Below, piece after piece: positions 27,801 through 35,722 of a stretch of 38,311 bases of DNA. Source of the DNA: Folioceros fuciformis. Taxonomy: Eukaryota; Anthocerotophyta; Anthocerotopsida; Anthocerotales. Position numbers and translations under genes: made by a program. The DNA is taken from NCBI GenBank assembly GCA_049999805.1, contig JBNGIO010005629.1, positions 1 through 38,311 on the forward strand, written 5' to 3'. The notes beneath the pieces are model-generated. The model was given only the letters and a program-made list of their open reading frames with translations. It did no database searches and was not told the DNA's origin. The stretch's first letter is position 1. Each line of letters starts with the position of its first letter.

Positions 27801-28018
27801 TTTGTGGGCATGCTGAGAAGCTAGCCCTGGCATTTGGTCTCTTCAACACTCCGAGTGGCACACCCCTCATGGTGACTAAGAATCTGCGCATGTGCAGTGA
27901 CTGCCACAGTTCCACAGAGATTATGTCAAGGATTGAGAAAAGAGACATCGTTGTGAGGGATGGCTACCGTGTGCATCGATTCACAGCTGGTTGTTGCAGT
28001 TGTAAAGGTCGAGCGTGA
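24827..28018 (+). CDS. PLS-class PPR protein with DYW:KP domain ending GRA
   Basis: This is the only complete, gap-free long paralog: 1063 aa, no intron. The N-terminus is MATVWPPDSLWTQQIGG. The PDF-like block is at about 67-117 (VLWRLFSLDP, SPGF, KVLWLNS, AWLDEQL). There are six P motifs (mostly VVTWTALIAGYANHG) with L and S motifs, E1/E2 (VEHYNCMVDLLGRAGHLDEA) and a KP box from about residue 928. The DYW-like domain has H995-A-E997, C1023-S-D-C1026-H, and a C-terminal CSCKGRA. The final Pro of GRP is Ala here, from a single C-to-G change (GCG for CCG). The S/P code pairs read U?, UA, YG, AG, YG, GU, then Y at -4 (inference). Predicted role: site-specific organelle RNA editing, U-to-C by subtype. 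Confidence 0.93.
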   Translation: MATVWPPDSLWTQQIGGCVRISEGTVAHPTSDKEASRYSSVKNLALPRNWLAVEPFPSNGGRQEQEVLWRLFSLDPDMRRDNRRGKKSFRSPGFRRKGSGKVLWLNSLFKTAWLDEQLVWLDLQIAHGASSCKSRQSDKPGHGRRAGSRRGEVTAARVSTFCQQGMLTEAVGALESLAQLDSPISQALFYSVLKLCAAKKDVVVGRRVHDLTVKLGYESNAYLGNHIVRMYACVGRLQDAMDAFSRVGRPDTFMWFSIISAYAKHGRPDEAIQLYRKMRSSGVKADAHVFVAALQACALASDLESGREVHGDVLLSGIPPNLFVSNCLVDMYAKCGKLSEAREVFDSLPRKDVVTWTALIAGYANHGLGRKALILYGHMEQDGLIVGNHITYTCLLKACATAGALEQGRQLHSQIVERGQLNTVLGNCLVDMYAKCGELEDARRVFDSLATKNVVTWTVLIAGYVNHGLSQEGLDLYGLMEQEGLIVADEVTCACLLKACASAGAIQKGRQLHSQIVERGQLDDIHVGTSLVDMYAKCGELEDARQVFDSLATKNVVTWTALIAGYAQQGLGKEALALYGQMEQEGLIMADEITIACLLKACASAGALQQGRQLHLQIVDRGELDNLVLGNCLVDMYAKCGQLEVASEVFDGLSSKNVVTWTALIAGYANHGLGQEALVLFRRMEQEGLLVADGVTFACLLKACASVGALQKGKQLHSQIVDRGQLDNIQVGTCLVDMYAKCGELEEARRVFDSLPTKDVVAWNALIAGCGTCDEGHNALACFEEMLVAGVKPDDATFTCLLVACSHEGLVSEGLKLFDSMMKKHGIKPTVEHYNCMVDLLGRAGHLDEAQNMLLSCDCQSNVVGLTSLLNACKIHGDIERATWCFECLVRLEPQRAAAYVLLANTYADAGRWTDVERIERQRMVAGANKKPAVAGIEVNERVHTFVVGECGDDVAFRVESMNARLKQEGSHVSHTKLVLKPLSEKEKEDVLCGHAEKLALAFGLFNTPSGTPLMVTKNLRMCSDCHSSTEIMSRIEKRDIVVRDGYRVHRFTAGCCSCKGRA

Positions 28019-28222
28019 GAAACATGATGGGATCGCCAGTGCTCAGCAGGCGAACCGTTGCATAAGGGATGACGGGCCACACTCGCTTTGTGACTGCTGA
28101 CTTCTTTTTTTTAGAAATATCTGAAGATAAAGCCAACCCGCTGTCCACAGACTTAGTAGTCTCTACTCTGTTTGTGCCATGCTTCTCACCCGTGCCTCAC
28201 CAAAACCAGTGCCTCACCAAAA

Positions 28223-28562
28223 CCAGTGCCTAACAATGACAGGAACTGGGACCGTGTTGTGCTGTGCTTGTCAGTGGCGCCCCACCCAGACCAGCGCCTC
28301 AGAATGACAAGATCTAGGACAATGGTGTGCTATGCTTGTCCCTGGCGCCGCTCCAAGACCAGTGCCTCACAACGACAGGATCTGGCACAGTGGTTTGCTG
28401 TGCTTGTCACTGGTGCCTCACAGAGACCAGTGCCTCACAATGACAGGATCCGGCACAGTGGTTTGCCGTGCTTGTCATACGTTCCTCACCCAAACTAGCG
28501 TGGACAACGACCTATTGGTCCGTACCATGTTTACGTGCTATGCCTGTCATAAGGGCCTCAGC
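28223..28562. repeat. 68-bp minisatellite, about five copies
   Basis: Copies of a unit starting cc/ctag(t/c)g begin at 28223, 28291, 28359, 28427 and 28495, each exactly 68 bp apart. The unit contains acaatgacaggatc and gtgcttgtcactggtgcc. Divergence rises towards both edges, and a further degenerate copy may start near 28572. Confidence 0.85.
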
Positions 28563-28822
28563 CAAACCAAACTAATGCCTCACATCCTCACGCCAGCCCT
28601 TGAATTCCTGAGTACAGAGCAGGTTATCCACGATGAACTGCCTACTGTAGTTTGAACCCACGGTAGGAACTGCACGTAAGATTAGTTGTTCATCCTGGGG
28701 GAGGTTCTGACTAGCCAGAACCTTGGCGTTGACTGGATGCTTTGGACGATGTTTTTCCAAGTTGCAGCCAGCAACACCGTGGTATTATTTTAAGGAATTG
28801 CCAGCCTCTGTTGTAGGGCTAG

Positions 28823-29063
28823 CCGTAAAAATCAGGTGGCCGGGTCTGGGCCCCACTGACATTCTTCTTACACGAGTGTGCTGCAAAGGTTGCCACATAA
28901 CATGTGACCATGTACATACACCATATACGTATAGGCTTCACCGGCTACCGGTTGTGTTTGCCGCTAGGTTAAACTAAACCATAGTTATTAAAACCCTATA
29001 GGCTTCACCGGCTACCGGTTGTGTTTGCCGCTAGGTTAAACTAAACCATAGTTATTAAAACCC
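28823..29063 (+). mobile_element. Partial copy of the foldback element found at 33.6-34.1 kb
   Basis: The word cgtaaaaatcaggtggcc with the following tctgggccccac (28824-28858) matches the loop of the element at 33827-33862. About 100 bp further, acgtatag...accgg...ccggttgtg...gccgct matches that element's right arm in the same orientation. The copy is diverged and lacks a recognisable left arm. Confidence 0.55.
28930..29063. repeat. 67-bp tandem duplication
   Basis: Two essentially identical copies (28930-28996 and 28997-29063) start tataggcttcaccggctacc. Each contains the small palindrome ACCGGCTACCGGT. Near identity indicates a recent event. Confidence 0.95.
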
Positions 29064-29213
29064 TAATTTCAAATCGTGATTTGCTTACACCGCGGTGCAC
29101 GAAATTGGTGCCAAAGTTGTGCTCCTTGGATGGACAGCACTGATTCTAGCTGACCTCGCTTACCACCAAATGATGCGCCCCGTACTACTTACTACCAAAG
29201 CGTGATACCTGTC

Positions 29214-32200
29214 ATGGATTTTGACTTGCCAACGGACTGTCCATTCTCGATAGAAGTACCATGGCTTGGCTCATTTCGAGAATGTCATCTCACGTGGCAA
29301 AAGTTGCTGTACAAGCATTCTTTAGCTCCAGGACAAATAAAGGAGACTAGAATCGCCCACATTCCTTGGGAAAGAGTGCAAGATTTTGTGGCGGGAATGG
29401 ATAGCCAGCATGAAGCACCGACAAATTTTGCTCGTCTTTGGACAAAAGGGCCCAGCCAATTACCACAACCAAGTCAGCCCAAAGCAGATTCTCTTATCTC
29501 AGTAGTCAGGTACATTGGTTTCAGATTGCTTCTTTCAATTCGTTTTCAAATGTCACATGATGCCTTCACAACCTCACTTTTCATAGTAGTAGAGTTTGCT
29601 CCACTACACTCTATTCTTATCAAATCATATACCAAACTTTTTGCCTTAATGAGCCGAATTAAACCGTATGCTATGTGTCCAATGCTGAGCACATTTGAGC
29701 AAGATGCTGCAAGAAAAGGTTTTTCTCACATCCTGACTTTGGGTGTTCATTTCTTTCTCTAGTCTTCATTGATTGTTGCATGCTATATATCATTCTGTTG
29801 TCCTCAGTAACACAAATAGAATTATGTGTTTTGTGTGCGTTTTAGATCACAATTGAGCAGGATACTGCAAGAAAAGGTTTTTCTCACATCTTGACTTCGG
29901 GTATCCATTTCTTTCTCCAATCTTCACTGATTGTTTCATATTATATATCATTCTGTTTTCCTCAACAACACAAACAGAATGATGTGTTTTGTGTGCGTTT
30001 TAGAGCACATTTAGGGTGGATGCTGCAAGAAACGTTTTTCTTCACGTCCTTACTTTGGGTGTTCAGTTCTTTCTCCAGTCTTCGCTAATTGTTGCATGTT
30101 GTATACCATTCTGTTTCATTTACAAAGGCAAACAGAATGATGTGTTTTGTGTGCGTTTTGGAGCACATTTGATCAAGATGCTGCAATGCAAAGGTTTTTT
30201 CACATCCTCACTTTGGGTGTTCAGTTCTTTCTCCAGTCTTCACTAATTCGTGCATGCTGTATACCATTCTGTTTCCCTTAGCAAGGCAAACAGAATGATG
30301 TGTTTTTTGTGCATTTTGGACTACATTTGGTTAGGATGCTGCAATGCAAATGTTTATTCACATCCTGACTTTGGGTGTTCATTGCTTTCTTCCGTCTTCA
30401 CTAATTGTTGCAAGCTGTATACCATTCTGTTTCCCTTAGCAAGGCAAACAGAATGATGTATTTTTTGTGCGTTTTGGAGTACATTTGATCAAGTTGCTGC
30501 AATGCAAAGGTTTTTTCACATCCTCACTTTGGGTGTTCAGTTCTTTCTCCAGTCTTCACTAATTATTGCACGCTGTATACCATTCTGTTTCCCTTAGCAA
30601 GGCAAACAGAATGATGTGTTTTTTGTGCGTTTTGGAGTACATTTGGTTAGGATGTTGCAATGTAAAGGTTTTTTCACATCCTGACTTTGGGTGTTCATTG
30701 CTTTCTCCAGTCTTCACTAATTGTTGCATGCTATATACCATTCTGTTTGGCTCAGCAAGAAAATCAATTTGGTGTATATTTTGTTTGGTTTTAATATGTT
30801 TTGAGGAGGATGCTGATAGAAAGGCCTGCTTTATATTCTACCTTCTAGTTGCTCTTACATAATCATGGACTCCACAAATTGGTTGCCTTCTCACTTCTCG
30901 TGGATTGTCCAGGTATTGGTGTGCCTACGGGCCTGAAGATTATCGATTGACCACAGCAACTGGTGCTCAGGATTTGCCTATGCATTCTCCACAAACTAAG
31001 AGGCGGTCACGATTGAAAGCTAGAGAAAGCATCAAACATGGGTGTCAAGCTAGCTTCACTGTGAAAAGGTTGTTCTTGTGGCCATCTGTTGCTCAGATTT
31101 TGCTTTTTGAGATTAGACATAGCGATATCAAGGGTCAAGTGTGTCACGGCCCTAGTTATGCAGGCATAGTAAGAGATATAAGAGTGCTACATTTGTCAAC
31201 CGAGAAGAGAGCTTGGGTGAGGCATTGTCTATATTGCAATGTATCAGTTGATGAGATTTTGCGTCGTCATCAGCAGGCTGTTATAGCTAAGTGTTGTCCG
31301 TCTACTTTATCAAATCATGAAGTTCCCTATGTAAAGGTAAGAGATGACTTCCTTTCACGGGACAATGTTTATAATATAGCCAGGGAGGTGGAGAAGATAC
31401 AATGGAGGTATCATGCCGATGATAACCTTAGTGTGGGAATGTGGATGAATTTACATGCAGGGTATGTGTTCCATACATCTAGTGAAGGAGAATCTTTTTG
31501 CCTCGGCTTACAAACTTCTTTCATGTTGGAAACTTGTGTCCGACATGGGCACAATAGTTTGCTTGCAATGGACTCCTCTTTTGGGGTAAACAGGTACAAG
31601 TATCAATTATTTACTGTCATGGTATTTGACCAACACCAGAATGGGATTCCTATTGCCTGGGCTCTCACACAAGAGGCAACTACAAGAGCATTAGTTCCAT
31701 GGCTTACGGCATTTCGCACAAGAGTTCTACAAGCAGCTCCACATTGGTTGCCTAGTGCCTTCTTGATTGATGATTGTGCCGCTGAAATAGGTGCTTTACG
31801 AGAAGTTTGGTCACGTGATGTGCCAGTCTATTTATGTTTGTGGCACGTTCGCCGTGCTTGGCTACGCAATCTGCTGAAGAAGGTGAAGAAAGTGCACGAT
31901 AGGCAAGCTATGTGGGCTGAGTTAGGACAAATTATGTATGTTCAAGGGGGCCAGACAAGGGAGGACTCCATTGCTATAGACAGAGAACTTCTCCAAGCAT
32001 TTTACAACAAGTGGAGCCAAGCACAACTGCAATTTGTGGATTACATTCAGCACACTTGGGAAGGCCAGCTAGGTGAGTGTGTTTTGTAAGCTTTCAGCAA
32101 AAAGTGTACAACATGGTGTTTGTGAACAACATCAAATGTGCTCATTTCAAATGATTTGCCTTGTTTCTAGATATGTTTATGAAGGCAGCTCGCACCATGC

Positions 32201-33090
32201 CTCATGCTGGACTGGATTGTGCCTCCTCTATTGAAGCTTGGCATAGATTCTTGAAGGAGAGGTTAGCTAACTCAAAAGTTGGCATTCATGCTCGTCGAGT
32301 TGATTGGTTGCTGCATCAATTATGTTTTGTAGTTGCTCCTCATTTTTGGTACCAAAATCATTGCAAGGAGGGGGGTTACATTGTCAATACTAAGCAAGAA
32401 CAGTTGCACAAACATGCAGTAGCAGGTGCAAATGATATCCTTGATGATATGGTGACCCTTCCTGTGGTGCCTTACGGTGTGGCTAAGTGTATGCCTGTAG
32501 CAAATCCTTGGAAGCCAGCTTATGTGGTCACTGATCCAATGTCTATGTGGGCAACTTGCAGCTGTCCACAAGGACAACAAGGTTTTTTATGTAAGCACGT
32601 TGTGAAAGTTCAACAGATGCTTGGAGTGTTTAGTCATACGTCAGCTCTTAGTCGCAAGTTTGCAGTTAGTAACGGAAAGGAAGGGGAGGAAGTGGACACA
32701 ACCTTACGGTTAAATTGGCTTCACTATACACATCACGATGAGACTACCTTCCCAGCTTCATTGGATGAGTATTCTACCCCAAACGTACTACCTCCAGTAG
32801 AATGTCATAAGCCTAGATATCAAGAATTGAAGGAAAAGAAGCTAGTGAGTGTGGAACAAGGGTGCAAAGACATTTGGGATTGTGTGTACATGCACGATGG
32901 TATTGTGTTTGAGGCTGATGTCCTTGTGCAGAATACTTTGTTGGCTGTGAAGCAGCTCATAGCCCAAATGCAAGAGACTGGAGGACAGCCGGAATGCAGG
33001 TCATTACAACCTTTTACACCAATTGAAGGACCAAGCATTGCAACTAGGTTGAGACCTTTCTTTTCCCCTCCCAAGGGGAAAAGGAAGTAA
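29214..33090 (+). CDS. Mutator-like (MULE) transposase with SWIM zinc finger, three exons
   Basis: Splicing 29214-29509, 30913-32072 and 32171-33090 gives 791 aa in one frame. The donors are AG^GTACAT and G^GTGAGT; the acceptors are CCAG and CTAG. Exon junction 1 yields SVVRYWCAYGPEDYR, completing an N-terminal Cys/His zinc-binding region (later HGCQASFTVKR and RHSDIKGQVCHG). The MULE transposase core shows the first Asp in LLAMDSSFG, the second in FLIDDCAAE, a conserved CLWHV, and the likely catalytic Glu in SSIEAWHRFLK. Near the C-terminus CSCPQGQQGFLCKH is a SWIM finger (CxCx8CxH). MULE transposases cut and paste DNA in the nucleus. No stop or frameshift interrupts the spliced frame, so it may be active or domesticated. 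I found no convincing terminal inverted repeats or target-site duplication. An in-frame GTG lies upstream, but the ATG is preferred. Confidence 0.85.
29690..30830. repeat. 158-bp satellite, seven units, inside the transposase intron
   Basis: The landmark cattctgtt/g occurs at 29791, 29949, 30107, 30265, 30423, 30581 and 30739, always exactly 158 bp apart. The middle units are nearly identical, whereas the first and last are diverged. Each inner unit has cattctgttt...aaacagaatg, an inverted pair around a short loop. The whole array lies within intron 1 (29510-30912) and makes up most of its 1403 bp. Confidence 0.95.
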
Positions 33091-33627
33091 ATCACTTGGA
33101 ATGTAGGAGGTGGCAAAGAGAATGCATAGAGGCCAATGGTAGATAATTACATGCCTTGTTTTCCAGGACAATGGCAGGGTTGCACGCCCTGGTTTTTCTC
33201 TGTGAACGAGCACCTTGGCTTCCATGTTTTTGTTGCTTTGTGAATTTAGTTTTCATTCACTATAGTGCCTTGTTGCCTCCATGAGCTTTTTACTTTACTT
33301 GCAACCTTCATATCCATGGAGCTCAAGCTCCTGCAGCCTTCCAATCCATGGGCCTTAGATTCCTGCAGCCTATAAATCCATGTGAGAAAAACCTCCTGCA
33401 ATTTTAAGTCCATGGGGCTCCGGAGTGCAATGGCAAATCCATGGCAAACCTTGTATGCTCACGAACGCAGACACACACTTCGCTTGTCTCTGCCCGTGGA
33501 AGACGAGAGGCGAGACTTGGTTCTCTTCGTGGAAGAAGAAGAAGCGGGACTTGGTTCCAACCAGGCGCACGTCAATATTTCATTGAAGATAATACGCATA
33601 TTCGTATACGTATATTGTGTGTAGTGT
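33091..33627. other. 3' flank of the transposase, no gene seen
   Basis: No supported gene. It contains a degenerate 32-bp repeat at 33312-33450 and an AT-rich palindromic stretch (atacgcatattcgtatacgtat, near 33591-33612), then the foldback element begins. If the MULE has a 3' terminal repeat it should lie here or in the foldback element. Confidence 0.45.
33312..33450. repeat. Degenerate 32-bp tandem repeat, five copies
   Basis: The word (a/g)tccatgg/tg recurs at 33312, 33344, 33376, 33408 and 33437. The first spacings are exactly 32 bp, and cctgca follows at similar offsets in the first three units. Confidence 0.75.
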
Positions 33628-34068
33628 AATAGTGTGCGCTGTAGAACAAGGACAGTAGTTCGCTCGTGATCTGCATTGGCAGCTCGTTTTTTCGCGGCGA
33701 TAACCCACTGCTTGCAAGTGCCGCTTTATTTCACCGGTTGCCGGTGCCCTGCAAAACCATACGTAGATGCTAACCGTATCCCTATGCACAAGCCATGGGA
33801 TGTCATACATGAAGCATGGCACGGCTGCACGTAAAAATCAGGTGGCCAGGTCTGGGCCCCACCGATCCACTCGTGGAGCACTGCCATGCCTGATGTATTA
33901 CATCCCTTGGCTTGTGCATTGAGCATGTACGTATAGTTTCGCTGCGCACCGGCAACCGGTGAAATATGTAGAGCGGCACGGGCAAGCCGTGGGTTACCGC
34001 CGCGAAAAACGGGCTGGCAATGCAGATCATGAGCGAACTACCGTCCTTCGTCTACAGCGCAAACTATT
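33628..34068. mobile_element. Foldback (long inverted-repeat) element, MITE-like
   Basis: The left arm (33628-33821) and right arm (33892-34068) are imperfect reverse complements over about 180-190 bp, with a 70-bp loop. Matching landmarks include aatagtgtgcgctgtag with ctacagcgcaaactatt at the outer ends, gatctgcattg with caatgcagatc, tcaccggttgccggtgc with gcaccggcaaccggtga, and agcatggca with tgccatgcc at the loop. It encodes nothing. A related partial copy lies at 28823. Non-autonomous foldback/MITE elements are moved by transposases supplied elsewhere. Confidence 0.8.
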
Positions 34069-35722
34069 ATATCTTAAATAAAATATTCACTTGCGCATGT
34101 GTGGAACCAAGTCCAGGGCTTGGGCTTGGTGTAGGCACGCGGTGAAGTAGTCCACCGGCTTCGGCTTGTATTAGGGCTTCTTCTCCTCTTGCTTCTTGGG
34201 CTTACTGTATCCGTAGGCATGGCCCTTCCCCGGCTTGTGGACTCCACAAAGTTGAAGTCCCCACAAGTTTTACCTTCAGCCTATCGGGGCAGGTTCTGCC
34301 ACAAGCCACGCTGTTCGGCGGGTGAAGACGGGGCCGGAACATCACAGAAGCCGAGCAGCCCCACAGAGTAGCGCCAGATATAACCTATTGGGAAGTACCC
34401 TCTACGAGATTGCCCTTGGTTTTTTCTACAAGGATTGGTGGACACCAAGCGCCAAGCTCTCCTTCGAACCCCATTCCATGCTGCCCAAAGAGAGGAACCA
34501 GGTTGTTACGGGAGACCACATTGATCATAACGTGGCTAGCAAAGCTTACAACTTATGAACTTCAGCTGCTTGTACAAACTTCTGCACTTCCCGTTGGTGC
34601 TTGGAAACAAGCCGATGTGAAAAATAAGGACGGGCGTTTCGGTTTTCGTGACTACAAAAACTTTGTAGTGACGAATAGCGCCCGGGGACATTTAAGCTCC
34701 TGGTGCAACTACGACGCGTGCACCATTCCTGCAAGGTTTTAATGCCAACTCGTAGATGGTAACAAGATGAACAGCGCGCGCGACTGCGCACTCGGGCAAT
34801 GCCTCTTCATTTTATTCCCCTGCTGCACTTCCACAACATTCCAGAGCGATGCTGCAATTGGGCTGTGACTCCTTCCCTTCCCGTGCTGCACTACACAAGA
34901 CACCGTGCCCGAATCCAGGTGTTGTGGGCCCCGCCACCACGCAGGACGCACACATGTCATTGCGTGAAAGGTGGAAGGTTGCTTACCATCTTGGAGGAGG
35001 ATGGGAGGCCAAGGTCACAGCATGCCACCTTTCCTTCCATGGGAAGAGTACAAGAAGGATCCTGGCTACCGCATTTTCAATCTTGTCTTTATCATCTCAA
35101 GAACTCCAACACTCCCAATCTCTTACTTCTTCTTCAACAGAATGAACAAAGCTGCAAACGAGGGGCGGCCGATTGCTGTTGCGTCGGAACAAGTATTATT
35201 TCCAAGTACAGCGCGGCCGTCCTTTGTGTGTCTGTTTGTTGCTATCTGTGACCCCTTCAACTCAAGAACTTGGCGGGCATAAAAAGTACCACCACGAAAT
35301 TTTCATACCGAGCACACCAAGCATCCTCATCACTCGCTCGTTATTCATCCAACGGGTTCTGGGAGACGGCGTGCAATGCCATGTTTCGTCGGGGAGGTGG
35401 AGGCCGTTCACATTGTGGAACTTGTTACAAACAAACAAAAAAAGATATTTGTTTATTCGAAGGCCAGCAAGGAGCGAGATGCCGACACGGTTCTTGGTAA
35501 CTTCCTCCGGCATCGCTCGTGGCGGAAGTGGGAAATATCTGAGAGTACAAAGGCGGATGTGGCCTCAGCAGGTGTGACCAATGTGATAGCTTGTCTAATC
35601 CGCACTCTTCAGCCTTGAGCTCGTGGCGGATGGTCATGCTCTTCACGAGTTGACGTGAATGCAAGAATTTCCTTGTCTGGTTTTGATAGAAGAGTCTGAT
35701 TGTAAGGCTTGATTGAGTAAGC
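34069..35722. other. Region upstream of the P450 gene, no gene identified
   Basis: Several short open frames occur here (around 34189-34558, 34410-34742, 34971-35282 on the plus strand), but none shows a family I recognise and they overlap one another. The part before 35723 is presumably the P450 promoter and 5' untranslated region. A TATA-like gcataaaaag is at about 35277-35286, roughly 440 bp before the start codon and too far to assign with confidence. I see no repeats. Confidence 0.4.

Larger units (their letters stand above)
28019..29213. other. Repeat-rich intergenic region
   Basis: No gene seen. It holds a 68-bp minisatellite (about 28190-28590), a segment related to the foldback element at 33.8 kb (28823-29063) and a 67-bp tandem duplication (28930-29063). 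Each is listed separately. Sequence just before 29214 is presumed 5' flank of the transposase gene. Confidence 0.6.

Noticed and set aside
29825-30870. Short open frames with similar translations on both strands
   Set aside because: They are produced by the 158-bp satellite inside the transposase intron. The period is not a multiple of three and no frame continues through the array.
34322-34742. Overlapping open frames that might be a photosynthesis-related or secreted protein
   Set aside because: Several overlapping frames look faintly protein-like, but I could not match any to a known family and no splice model joins them convincingly.
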